Shown here: in pieces, positions 7,756 to 15,310 of the stretch | Layout of the letters: every line of letters starts with the position of its first letter | How positions within the stretch are numbered: the first letter of the stretch is position 1 | Assembly: GCF_004016525.1 (NCBI RefSeq) | Contig: NZ_SACJ01000006.1 | Location: forward strand, 158,256-222,255 | DNA from: Flavobacterium sufflavum | Lineage (GTDB): Bacteria; Bacteroidota; Bacteroidia; Flavobacteriales; Flavobacteriaceae | Direction: 5' to 3' | DNA length: 64,000 bases | Translations under genes and position numbers: made by a program | Notes under the pieces: model-generated | Databases searched by the model: none | Seen by the model: the letters and a program-made list of their open reading frames with translations, nothing else | What the model was told of the DNA's origin: nothing

Positions 7756-8385
7756 TTATTTCTGTTTTTTGAAAAGATTTATATAATCAGCTAAATTATA
7801 CAAGTCTAATAATTCAACATCATTCATCTTGCAAGTTAATTGTCCAATCTCAATAAAAGTAATGTCATTAGCAAATGATTTTTCTCCAATTAAATGTTCA
7901 ATATGTATATAAACTACATCTCGAAGTTTTGGATTGTCTTTATGGATTATGTAGTTTTTGAGATATATTTTAATGCCTAAATCGGTTGGTTTTTCTATAT
8001 TTTGGATTGGTTGAAAATACATCTCGCTCATTTTTAAGTTGATGCCATTGTATTCAAATGGTTTATCTGTACCGTTTTGGTATTTAATAGTGTTTTGTTC
8101 CGGTTGGAGGAAAGCAGTTATTTTCCAACGCTCTACAACTGGAGCGTGATGAACCAGCAATTCTACATCTTTGAAAAGATAAGGATTTCCATTGGCCGTA
8201 ACGATTAGTTCAGCTACATCGTCTTTGTTTTTTATTATTAGATTGAGATCTTTATTGTAAAGATGTAGCACTGAAATTAATTTATAGAAATGTATTTTTA
8301 GCTCGTCTTTTGGAATTTCGTTTAGTAGTAGAAAAACGAAATTATTTTGTTTGAAGTGATTCCAGAAATTATTTATTTGATTCAT
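7756..8385 (-). CDS. Conserved hypothetical protein (about 200 aa, flavobacterial type)
   Basis: The 209-residue soluble protein has no signal peptide. It begins with NFWNHFKQNNFVFLLLNEIPKDE and has blocks ELIVTANGNPYLFKDVELLVHHAPVVERWKITAF, IYLKNYI and LIGEKSFANDITFIEIGQL. I recall similar unnamed proteins of this length in Flavobacteriia, but no function. It lies 65 bp downstream of the ATPase gene on the same strand, in the mobile-element core, and may be cargo. Confidence 0.6.
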   Translation of the reverse strand: MNQINNFWNHFKQNNFVFLLLNEIPKDELKIHFYKLISVLHLYNKDLNLIIKNKDDVAELIVTANGNPYLFKDVELLVHHAPVVERWKITAFLQPEQNTIKYQNGTDKPFEYNGINLKMSEMYFQPIQNIEKPTDLGIKIYLKNYIIHKDNPKLRDVVYIHIEHLIGEKSFANDITFIEIGQLTCKMNDVELLDLYNLADYINLFKKQK

Positions 8386-8450
8386 CTTTTTTATTTTTCC
8401 TTTGCTTAATCTCTTACTAGATGAGAGACTTTGAGCACGTTTTCGGTTAG

Positions 8451-9116
8451 TTAGCGTTTATCAAGGATCGTTTTATCAAATGCAATAAGATTAATCATTT
8501 CACGTAATCGTGAACGTACTCTATTCCCATAAACATTCTCAATTTCAGAAGCCGAAAGGTTTGTGGTTATATGTGTTTGGATTTTTTTAGCGGTAAAAAT
8601 ATCATACCGGCTTAATAGAATTTCTGCCATTACGTTACATTCGTTTCCGTAATATTTTAGATTGTTTTCAGTTCCTAAATCGTCGAAACATATAGTTTTT
8701 GGTTCTGATTCATATAGTTTTCCCTTACTGTATTTGTGAATGATTTGGTAGCCGTCCTGGATAAATTCAAAACTAATATCCCGACACGGTTTAACAGAGA
8801 ATTTATGCTCTGTTGCCGTTAAGTGTTTCATTAAATTCATTAATGAGGTTTTACCACAGCCGACGGGACCGGAAAGTAAAATTCCTTTGTTGAGGTTGAT
8901 GTTGTATTGAAAACAAGTTGCTTCATCTTTTAGAAAATAAGCAATAAGTTTATAAATTATGGGATAATCACTTTCAAGGATTTTGAAATGATTTCCGTAT
9001 AATTCAACTCCTTTTTTCTCTAACCAAACGATTATTTCAGTGTAGCTATAATGGCTCTGAATAGTCTTTGTCTGTTCCTGTGTTGAGGTGTTTTGCTCTG
9101 TTGGATTGTGGTTCAT
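8451..9116 (-). CDS. DnaC/IstB-like AAA+ ATPase of a mobile element
   Basis: The 221-residue protein has a Walker A motif GPVGCGKT (residues 83-90), Walker B ICFDDLGTE (about 142-150), a sensor-like THITTNLS block and an arginine-rich NRVRSRLREM segment near the C-terminus. This is the helicase-loader type of AAA+ ATPase. Its start overlaps the upstream initiator-like gene by 71 bp; no later Met would keep the Walker A motif, so I keep this start. Paired with the upstream DNA-binding protein, it resembles the replication or maintenance module of Bacteroidota integrative elements. Confidence 0.78.
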   Translation of the reverse strand: MNHNPTEQNTSTQEQTKTIQSHYSYTEIIVWLEKKGVELYGNHFKILESDYPIIYKLIAYFLKDEATCFQYNINLNKGILLSGPVGCGKTSLMNLMKHLTATEHKFSVKPCRDISFEFIQDGYQIIHKYSKGKLYESEPKTICFDDLGTENNLKYYGNECNVMAEILLSRYDIFTAKKIQTHITTNLSASEIENVYGNRVRSRLREMINLIAFDKTILDKR

Positions 9117-9957
9117 TTGAAATGAATTTAGGTGCGTTTAATATCCAATTTTGTGCTGCTGCTTGCCAATTGACCATCGGGGTTTTTCCACCAACTAACC
9201 AACCATTGCTGGAGAAGTAATTGAAAAACTTAATTGCTTCGAGTTCCGGGAAATTCTGATTGAGAAAATAAGCTTTGACATTTTCAATTGTAGGCTTCTC
9301 GTCCTTCGCCTCTCGACTTCGCTCGAGATGACGCGCTCTGGATGACACGCTCGAAGTGACAAGAAACTCTTTTTCTTTTTTAGCGGAACTTTTTTCTTTT
9401 TCTTCAACGGTCTCGTTTTTTAAAAAACGTTCATCATTTTCATTTTTTTTTGCTTGCTCGTCCAAGTTTACAATCTTTAAATCGTTTGAAATGTTTGGTA
9501 TGTTTGTATTGTTTATATAAGATACCAGAGCTTGTTCATTACTAGTCTTATCACTTGTACCGCTACCAGTATAAAGCTTGTTTAATACTTGTTCATTGAC
9601 CAGTTCAAAAACGGGTTCATTTTTTGGTGTTGTTGTTTTTTCATTTTTAGGAACCGGTTTTAAATCATCTGAAAAATTAAATAGGTAAACATGACTTCCT
9701 TTAAACGGATTGTATGATGGTTCGTAGTTGATATAACCTAAAGAATGTAAGTTTTTAAGACATTTGTGATAGGTAGCTTTGGAGCTGATTTTACTTATCC
9801 GCATAACCTCATCACGTGATATACTTATTGGATTTTTAAACCGATTGCAATTCCAGAACTGGAATAAGGACATATACAAACTAACGTGTGTTGGATTGAG
9901 AGCTTTGTCAGTTGCCACTTTCTCGAAGAAACCAGTGAGATGCTTTATGTAGTTCAT
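9046..9957 (-). CDS. Replication-initiator-like winged-helix protein of a mobile element
   Basis: The 303-residue protein has an N-terminal winged-helix-like domain (about residues 15-95: THVSLYMSLFQFWNCNRFKNP, ISISRDEVMRISKISSKATYHKCLKNLHSLGYINY). A long low-complexity Lys/Glu/Asn linker follows, then a C-terminal helical block (IENVKAYFLNQNFPELEAIKFFNYFSSNGWLVGG...WQAAAQNWI) that resembles primosome/DnaD-type tails. This layout is common beside DnaC-like ATPases. The linker contains residues encoded by a dispersed palindromic repeat at about 9301-9362. It is first in a two-gene overlap with the ATPase. Confidence 0.62.
   Translation of the reverse strand: MNYIKHLTGFFEKVATDKALNPTHVSLYMSLFQFWNCNRFKNPISISRDEVMRISKISSKATYHKCLKNLHSLGYINYEPSYNPFKGSHVYLFNFSDDLKPVPKNEKTTTPKNEPVFELVNEQVLNKLYTGSGTSDKTSNEQALVSYINNTNIPNISNDLKIVNLDEQAKKNENDERFLKNETVEEKEKSSAKKEKEFLVTSSVSSRARHLERSREAKDEKPTIENVKAYFLNQNFPELEAIKFFNYFSSNGWLVGGKTPMVNWQAAAQNWILNAPKFISNEPQSNRAKHLNTGTDKDYSEPL
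9301..9362. repeat. Dispersed palindromic repeat inserted in frame in a coding sequence
   Basis: The segment contains CTCGACTTCGCTCGAGATGAC followed by a variant half (ACACGCTCGAAGTGACAAG), the TCGAG-type palindromic unit I know from intergenic regions of Flavobacterium. Here it lies inside the initiator-like gene and is read as VSSRARHLERSREAKDEKP with no stop. It is more GC-rich than its surroundings. Confidence 0.6.
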
Positions 9958-10103
9958 AGTTTTTATTTTGTACGTTTCACTTGCAAAGTATTAGCACACG
10001 GATGACGCTGATTAAACCTATTAACACAGATTTTAAATTAGTTGACAGCACTGATTGTCTTTCTCTTACTATCAAATGCACGAGAAAACAATGATTGTTT
10101 AAT

Positions 10104-10409
10104 TTATCTCACTAACCATTTTGGATTGAACAGAGTAACAGTTGCATCTACTTTATTTTCTTCTAACACCTTTAATAAATCGCTGTAAGCATAATAAATA
10201 ATCCCGCCAACTTTGGTATAGGATAATGTTCCATTAATACGGAGATTTTGTAAAGTACCAGGAGAAATATTTAATAGTTTGCGAACCTCATTAGATTTGA
10301 GCCATTGTTTGGGTTGTTCAGGTTTTGACTGAAGAATTTCTTTTAAATCGTTTAACAATAAATTTCTAAACTCGTTTAAGTCTTCTCGGGTAATAACTTC
10401 AATTGCCAT
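10104..10409 (-). CDS. Excisionase-type helix-turn-helix protein
   Basis: The 101-residue protein has a MerR/excisionase-like HTH in its second half: WLKSNEVRKLLNISPGTLQNLR, then the wing INGTLSYTKVGGIIYYAYSDLLKVLEEN. An N-terminal helix (REDLNEFRNLLLNDLKEIL) precedes it. Proteins of this size are very common in Bacteroidota integrative elements, next to initiator and mobilisation genes. It lies 146 bp upstream of the initiator-like gene on the same strand. A perfect 20-bp palindrome about 62 bp upstream of its start is a candidate operator. Confidence 0.72.
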   Translation of the reverse strand: MAIEVITREDLNEFRNLLLNDLKEILQSKPEQPKQWLKSNEVRKLLNISPGTLQNLRINGTLSYTKVGGIIYYAYSDLLKVLEENKVDATVTLFNPKWLVR

Positions 10410-10470
10410 AATGTTGTGATTTTAATTATTATTGACAAAGAGAAATAATTAAGTTGAACCAAAACAGTTG

Positions 10471-10490
10471 TGGGGGTTGTACAACCCCCA
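10471..10490. promoter_or_regulatory. Perfect 20-bp palindrome (candidate operator)
   Basis: TGGGGGTTGTACAACCCCCA is an exact palindrome in an otherwise AT-rich stretch upstream of the HTH gene. No T-run follows on either strand, so a protein-binding site is more likely than a terminator. It could also belong to an origin. Confidence 0.45.
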
Positions 10491-10584
10491 GCAAATAGCA
10501 GTAAAAACAAAGCAATTAGACAAAAAAAGTTTTTTAAAACAAGCCAGATTAATTGTATTTATCTTGTTTTATGATTAGATTTGC

Positions 10585-10620
10585 TTTGTAAATAAATACA
10601 GAGGATTTGTCCTCTTACAA
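10585..10620. repeat. Bipartite hairpin
   Basis: The perfect stem AGAGGA/TCCTCT (10600-10605 with 10610-10615) has a TTTG loop. It is extended on the outside by TTGTAA/TTACAA with an asymmetric bulge. It lies just upstream of the larger structured segment and may be part of the same origin-like or RNA-like region. Confidence 0.45.
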
Positions 10621-10642
10621 CATATTAGCGAAAGTTATTTCG

Positions 10643-10804
10643 AGCCACAGAAAACCGCCAAAAATTCTAAACAAGCTCTACAAATAAACTGTCGCCTACG
10701 CAATGCGTGGGCTCGGTTTATCGGAGCTGTGGGTGCTTGGCGGTACCTCTGTGGCTGGTGATCGATGTCCCACGCAGTTTGTTTATAGCAACTCCAGTTG
10801 GGAC
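10643..10804 (+). ncRNA. GC-rich structured segment with competing pairings (candidate RNA or origin)
   Basis: The outer helix is AGCCACAGA-aa-ACCGCCAA (10643-10661) with TTGGCGGT-acc-TCTGTGGCT (10737-10756). Inside are AGCTC/GAGCT (10674-10678 with 10724-10728), ATAAAC/GTTTAT (10684-10689 with 10716-10721) and GCCTACGC/GCGTGGGC (10694-10701 with 10705-10712, including one G-T wobble). Two of these strands have a second exact partner downstream: GCGTGGG with CCCACGC at 10769-10775, and ATAAAC with GTTTAT at 10781-10786. GTCCC/GGGAC (10767-10771 with 10800-10804) closes the segment. The plus orientation is chosen because a short plus-strand ORF starts 29 nt later. I do not recognise a known RNA family. 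Confidence 0.5.
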
Positions 10805-10832
10805 GTGATTTTAAATTTTATACTTTAAAATT

Positions 10833-11003
10833 ATGAATGCAACACAGGAGATTATATCGCCAGAACTTCAAGAATTTATGAACGCGAAAAAAATCCCAAG
10901 TGTGGCCGCTTTATTAGTTTTTGATAATGAGCACTTACTTGGGATGGAAGGTTTTGGATGGAGACTTCTTAAAGAAGTACTACAACTTCGTAAAATTCAA
11001 TAA
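10833..11003 (+). CDS. Small 56-aa protein of unknown function
   Basis: This ATG-started ORF encodes a 56-residue protein with a balanced composition: EIISPELQEFMNAKKIPSV, then ALLVFDNEHLLGMEGFGWRLL and KEVLQLRKIQ. It has neither low complexity nor a signal peptide. It lies directly downstream of the structured segment and overlaps the 3' end of the convergent RteC-like gene by 24 bp. The coding-like composition and the context in the core of a mobile element make a real gene likely. The function is unknown; I recognise no family. Confidence 0.55.
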   Translation: MNATQEIISPELQEFMNAKKIPSVAALLVFDNEHLLGMEGFGWRLLKEVLQLRKIQ

Positions 11004-12461
11004 TTCGATTATTTTTTCTCTTACGGCATTCTTTGTAGTGGTTTCGACATTATAAAATTTTGAATTCAAACTATCAGCCGAAATTGAATTGGTCATTTTG
11101 GTCTTAAAATGATTCGAAATGAATTTGAAAACTGCTCTTTGTGTTGGTGGTTGGATGATTCCCGATTGAATTAATAACCCAAAGAAATAACTGAGTTGAG
11201 GTACTGATAATCCGGTTAGTATTTTATCGTTTACTTCCTGATTTTCTGGTTTGGCTAGTTGATAGGACTCTAGTATTCTCTTTTGATTTAAATAATGAAT
11301 TTCTTCTTCAATCCAAGCTACAATTTGTTCTTTGGTTGAGGGAAGATTTTGTACTAATTTGCTTTGAATTTGTAGCTGTTTTTGATTAGTGGATTTGAGG
11401 TATTTGTATAGTAATTTTATTTGTTCGATTTCTGATGATTGTATCTCTAATTCTTTGATAATTGTATCTGTATAATAATCGAAGAAATCAAAAGAATTGA
11501 AATTTAAAAGGAGTAAATGTGTGATTAAAAAGGTTAAATTTTCTTTGTTTTTGACTAAGTGTAAAAGTTTAGTTATGAATTCTATAGCATAATTTAACTC
11601 ATCATAGGTAACCGTATGATATAGTTGTGTTTCTATGATTTTAGAAAGACTATCAATTATGAGCTTCACTACTTTTGTGTCGTGTTGTGACTGATTGTAA
11701 TAGGAACATATCTGCTTATATTGCTGCTCTATTTTCTTTCTGGTATCCAAAATGATTTTGTTCGATGCTTTCTCTTTTTTGTCAAGATATGGATAGTGGT
11801 CTGTTTCTAAGTAATAGATTAATTTTTCGAGATATTGATAAGTAAGTTTAAGTCCTTTTATTTCACAGCAATTATTGCAATGTTCATATAATTCATCAAA
11901 TGTATTGGGATTAATCTCAGTAAGTAATTTGTCCAATAAACGTTGTATGTTAGAATGCTTTTTTTGTATGAACGTTTGGATTTCTTCCTTTGATGATAAG
12001 GAAGCAACGACTTCTTTAATTCTTTTTTTGATTGTTTCTAATTCTTTTTTTAACACCGAGTTACAATAGTATAAAAAAAGATCTTGGTCGGAATGGCTTT
12101 CTAGTTTGCAATTAACTAAACAATATAATTTTGCACTTTTTTTATCCAAAAAACAGTTATATGTGTTTTTATTAATTTGTAGTTGTTTCTCAATATTAGG
12201 AATCCATTTTAGTATTTCTTCAGGAAGTTTTGTTCGAGATTTCTTTAGAATGGGGGCAAGAGGATCTAAGTTGTTTATTCCTTTCGAAATACGAATTGGT
12301 TGTTTTGTGCTTGAATTTGAAAATTCTACTTCATAAATTATATGACTTTGTGGTATTTCAGTATATAAAAGTGTTATCATATATTCAGAGGTGATATTTT
12401 CTGAATTTTGTATTTCACTTATTAGAATGTCAAATTTTTCAAGTAGGTATTTGTTGTTCAT
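10980..12461 (-). CDS. RteC-like protein of a Bacteroidota mobile element
   Basis: The 493-residue, Lys/Gln/Asn-rich, largely helical protein has no signal peptide. The C-terminal 80 residues (LSVPQLSYFFGLLIQSGII then FKFISNHFKTKMTNSISADSL, NSKFYNVETTTKNAVREKI) resemble the C-terminal region of RteC-type regulators of conjugative transposons such as CTnDOT. RteC activates excision genes there. The N-terminal 400 residues are not recognisable beyond coiled-coil-like helices. It is transcribed towards the structured segment and the HTH gene. I treat the RteC link as tentative. Confidence 0.5.
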   Translation of the reverse strand: MNNKYLLEKFDILISEIQNSENITSEYMITLLYTEIPQSHIIYEVEFSNSSTKQPIRISKGINNLDPLAPILKKSRTKLPEEILKWIPNIEKQLQINKNTYNCFLDKKSAKLYCLVNCKLESHSDQDLFLYYCNSVLKKELETIKKRIKEVVASLSSKEEIQTFIQKKHSNIQRLLDKLLTEINPNTFDELYEHCNNCCEIKGLKLTYQYLEKLIYYLETDHYPYLDKKEKASNKIILDTRKKIEQQYKQICSYYNQSQHDTKVVKLIIDSLSKIIETQLYHTVTYDELNYAIEFITKLLHLVKNKENLTFLITHLLLLNFNSFDFFDYYTDTIIKELEIQSSEIEQIKLLYKYLKSTNQKQLQIQSKLVQNLPSTKEQIVAWIEEEIHYLNQKRILESYQLAKPENQEVNDKILTGLSVPQLSYFFGLLIQSGIIQPPTQRAVFKFISNHFKTKMTNSISADSLNSKFYNVETTTKNAVREKIIELLNFTKL

Positions 12462-12648
12462 GTATTGTAAAACTATTGAATGTAATTTTTTTATGCTATT
12501 TATTGACTATACAATTGAATAGTTTAAAAAAGGTATTCTTTCCAGTTTAGAAATTATGTATTTGAACTGGATTTTGAAGTCCTGATATAACAATCAATTG
12601 TAATTATGATTATTTTACATTTTGGACAACTGTGGTTTTACAATACGA

Positions 12649-12680
12649 GAAATATCAGTAGTGTTAATTACTGATATTTC
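12649..12680. repeat. Perfect 12-bp inverted repeat in a 340-bp noncoding gap
   Basis: GAAATATCAGTA and its exact complement TACTGATATTTC are separated by 8 nt. No T-run follows on the minus strand, the direction of both flanking genes, so it may be an operator or boundary rather than a terminator. I see nothing else in 12462-12802. Confidence 0.45.
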
Positions 12681-12802
12681 GCTATAAAAATGACAAACCC
12701 GTGGTATTTAGTTGGACATTTCTGTATTTTTAAAATTTCTTTAATGAAAGGCTAATTGTGAGTGTTTTTGCTTTATGTGTTGTATTAGGTTGCTCATACT
12801 TT

Positions 12803-13327
12803 TTATGCTTTTAAAATTTTTAAGTAATGAATCCATGGCCCCACTTCATTTTTATATTGTTTTGCCATAACACGTGATATTTGTGCAAGATGATCCAGGT
12901 CGTGTACAACCCAAGTAGAAAGTAATTGAGATAAATTAACTATTCCAAGCTCCGGATGGATTGCTTCTTTTAATAATTGTTCTTCTGAAAAATTTAAATC
13001 CCTTAGTTTTTCAATACTTATGGAACGTACTTTAATAAATTCATTTAATAAATCTGTAAGTGTTTTATTTTTACTCTTTTTAATTTGACTAACTCCATCA
13101 TAAGGTTCAAATTGTACTACAATGGATTTTGTAAGTATTATTTCAGTTCGAGGTATCCAGTTGTCTTTTTCGCAGTGTATAAGATGTTCAATAATATTAA
13201 ATACTGACCAACTTTGACCTCCTTCATTATTTAATATCCAATCTTCAGAAACATTGTTTAAAAGAGAATATAGTGAAGCTGGAGTCCTTTCTAGTATTTC
13301 GATTGATTTGTTAAGGTTGAAATTCAT
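12803..13327 (-). CDS. DinB-family protein
   Basis: The 174-residue protein has a DinB four-helix layout. The three putative metal-ligand histidines lie in NIIEHLIHCE (about residue 47), in the HPELG region and in WVVHDLDHLAQISRVM near residue 145. DinB_2-type proteins include thiol-dependent S-transferases and metal-dependent hydrolases. It is the last gene of the minus-strand cassette 12803-16193, which holds two further DinB-fold proteins. The substrate is unknown. Confidence 0.8.
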   Translation of the reverse strand: MNFNLNKSIEILERTPASLYSLLNNVSEDWILNNEGGQSWSVFNIIEHLIHCEKDNWIPRTEIILTKSIVVQFEPYDGVSQIKKSKNKTLTDLLNEFIKVRSISIEKLRDLNFSEEQLLKEAIHPELGIVNLSQLLSTWVVHDLDHLAQISRVMAKQYKNEVGPWIHYLKILKA

Positions 13328-13393
13328 GATTTGATTTTTTATAAAATCTCCAATAAAAAGCGTGGTTTGGATTCTATTTTGAAACTATTTGTT

Positions 13394-13879
13394 TTACCAT
13401 GGTTGAGAAGATGGAATTTCATTGGATTTCCAGTCTGTCAAAATTTTAATTGCTTTTCTATCTTCTTTTTTGAACATTGGAATTTTTCTTTTTTCAGGTT
13501 GAAGTTTTATTTCGTCAAAAATAAAATTATCATTAAAGCCTATTTTAGAAGCCATTTCATTTGAGTTTGCAAAATATATTACGTTTAATTTAGCCCAGTA
13601 AATAGCTCCAAGACACATTGGGCAAGGTTCCAATGTAGTATAGATGGCACAATCTGTTAATGCTAAGTCACCTAGGTTTTTACAAGCATTTTCAATTGCT
13701 ACCATTTCTCCATGAGCGGTAGGATTATTTCTTGAAAAAATTTCATTATGTCCTTCACCGATTATTTTGTTATCTTTTACAATTACACAACCTATTGGAA
13801 GGCCCTTACCTGTTTTATAAGCTATTTGAGAAAGTTCAATTGCTCTTTGCATGAATATTTCATTGTATTCGTTTTTCAT
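13394..13879 (-). CDS. Guanine deaminase-like nucleoside/base deaminase
   Basis: The 161-residue protein has the zinc site of the cytidine/deoxycytidylate deaminase fold: PTAHGEMVAI (His56, Glu58; here HGE instead of HAE) and EPCPMCLGAIYWA (Cys86, Cys89). The region after the second motif (NVIYFANSNEMASKIGFNDNFIFDEI...RKIPMF) follows the domain-swapped C-terminal pattern of Bacillus-type guanine deaminases rather than TadA. It probably converts guanine to xanthine. It lies 8 bp downstream of the PEP mutase-like gene in the cassette. Confidence 0.82.
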   Translation of the reverse strand: MKNEYNEIFMQRAIELSQIAYKTGKGLPIGCVIVKDNKIIGEGHNEIFSRNNPTAHGEMVAIENACKNLGDLALTDCAIYTTLEPCPMCLGAIYWAKLNVIYFANSNEMASKIGFNDNFIFDEIKLQPEKRKIPMFKKEDRKAIKILTDWKSNEIPSSQPW

Positions 13880-13887
13880 TGTTTTTA

Positions 13888-14715
13888 TTATGAGTTATTA
13901 CTATTTGAAATAAATAGATTGTAAATTTCATTAGCGTTAATTGATTTGTCTGCATAATCAAATTCTCCATATTGATTAATGTGCTTTACAGTTTCAATGA
14001 AAGTTGTCATGGCATTTCTGTATAGTGATGCTCCTAGACTAATTCTTTTTACTCCAATATTTGACAAATCATCAAAGTTTAGATTACTTTCTTTTATTCC
14101 CATTAATACATTTAACGGTCTGTCTATTTCATGGAGGATTGATTGAATGTCTTCTAGAGTTTTAATCCCAGGTGCAAAGAGTACATCGGCACCAGCATCT
14201 TGGTAGGCTTGTAGCCGTTTTATGGTGTCTTTTATGTCTGGGTTACCAATAAAATAATTATCCGCACGAGCGGTAAGAATAAAAGGAAAATCTAATTTTC
14301 GAGATGCTTCTACTGCAGCACTAACTCTTTCAGTCGCGAATTCTAATGGATAGGCAAGTTTAGAATTGACATCTTCTATTGAGGCTCCCACGATTCCAGT
14401 TTTGGCAGCTTTCTTAATCGTTTCGAATATTTTTTCTGGAGTATCATAAAAGCCATTGCCTAAATCAGCACTAACAGGTAAATCTGTTGCAGATGCAATT
14501 TCTTCTAAATGAACCAGAACGTTATCAATTGGTAATTTGTTATCAGCTACTCCTTGCGAAAATGAATATGCAGCACTTGAAGTTGCCAATGCTTTAAAAC
14601 CAAAATATGATAAAATTTTAGTTGAAGCAATATCCCAAGGGTTTGGTATTATAAAAGTAGATTTGTCATCGTGCAGTTTTTTAAATAGTACTGCTTTTTC
14701 GTATTGGCTTTTCAT
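13888..14715 (-). CDS. Isocitrate lyase/PEP mutase superfamily enzyme
   Basis: The 275-residue TIM-barrel protein has motifs of this superfamily: FIIPNPWDIASTKIL near residue 21, LPVSADLGNGFYDTPEKIF (Mg-binding Asp), GIVGASIEDV near residue 111, and FILTARADNY near 150. The KxxCG lyase motif is absent, so it belongs to the PEP mutase/oxaloacetate-hydrolase side rather than to isocitrate lyase proper. The exact C-C or P-C substrate is unknown. It belongs to the minus-strand cassette controlled, by position, by the divergent GlxA-like regulator. Confidence 0.8.
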   Translation of the reverse strand: MKSQYEKAVLFKKLHDDKSTFIIPNPWDIASTKILSYFGFKALATSSAAYSFSQGVADNKLPIDNVLVHLEEIASATDLPVSADLGNGFYDTPEKIFETIKKAAKTGIVGASIEDVNSKLAYPLEFATERVSAAVEASRKLDFPFILTARADNYFIGNPDIKDTIKRLQAYQDAGADVLFAPGIKTLEDIQSILHEIDRPLNVLMGIKESNLNFDDLSNIGVKRISLGASLYRNAMTTFIETVKHINQYGEFDYADKSINANEIYNLFISNSNNS

Positions 14716-14791
14716 AGTTAATTAGTTAAAAAAAATATGGTTTAAATATGATTAAACGAAATCATTTTCTTTTTCTCCAGAAATTAAATTT

Positions 14792-15310
14792 TTAATACAA
14801 TTCATAGGTGTATTTTTTAATCATCTTCTCGTGATGTTGTGCATGATAAATTGTAAAGAACAAAACTTCTCTAACTGTAATTTCACCCAGAGCAGGATGC
14901 GGACAATTGTACAGATCCAAATCGGTTTCCTCCCAATTTTGCATGTTTAAAATCAAAGTAGAGAGTATTGATTTTCCTTGTTTGATTAACTCAGAAATAT
15001 TCAAACTTGAATCAGGAAGAAATGGAGCAGTTGATTTTACTCCATTTTTCAAAGCCATTTCATAAACTTTAATTAATGATTTGAAGGTTATTGAATTTCT
15101 ATTTGATAATCCAAAATTGAGTTTTATAGTGTCTTTTGGCATTTCCAAAAAGCTGTTTAACCGGAATAAAACTTTATTAAGATGATCAGTATTTTGTTCT
15201 ACAGACCATTTATCATCAGCTGTAATGGTGACATTAGATAATTTATTAGCTGTTTCCCAAAATGATAAATGCACAGTATTTAAATGGTTAATAATCTCCT
15301 CTTTATTCAT
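14792..15310 (-). CDS. DinB/YfiT-like putative metal-dependent hydrolase or S-transferase
   Basis: I take the start at the ATG complement of 15308-15310 (MNKEEIINHLN), giving 172 residues; a start 72 bp earlier would add a tail that only reads through the upstream gene. Metal-ligand candidates lie in QNTDHLNKVLF (about residue 46) and in IYHAQHHEKMI near residue 159, as in bacillithiol-transferase-type DinB proteins. The start overlaps the stop of the upstream gene by 8 bp, indicating translational coupling. The substrate is unknown. Confidence 0.75.
   Translation of the reverse strand: MNKEEIINHLNTVHLSFWETANKLSNVTITADDKWSVEQNTDHLNKVLFRLNSFLEMPKDTIKLNFGLSNRNSITFKSLIKVYEMALKNGVKSTAPFLPDSSLNISELIKQGKSILSTLILNMQNWEETDLDLYNCPHPALGEITVREVLFFTIYHAQHHEKMIKKYTYELY

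Noticed and set aside
7684..7795. 36-aa hydrophobic plus-strand ORF (MKILFSINLFFKSR...)
   Set aside because: It overlaps the end of the minus-strand gene at 7756 and is biased to Phe/Ile/Leu as expected by chance in AT-rich DNA; no promoter is visible.
9195..9407. 70-aa minus-strand ORF inside the initiator-like gene
   Set aside because: It is a second-frame reading of a low-complexity linker and the palindromic repeat, with a composition dominated by Lys and Ser/Arg.
10800..10832. Possible CRISPR or retron element in the structured region
   Set aside because: There are no regularly spaced direct repeats, and no cas or reverse-transcriptase gene occurs in the window.
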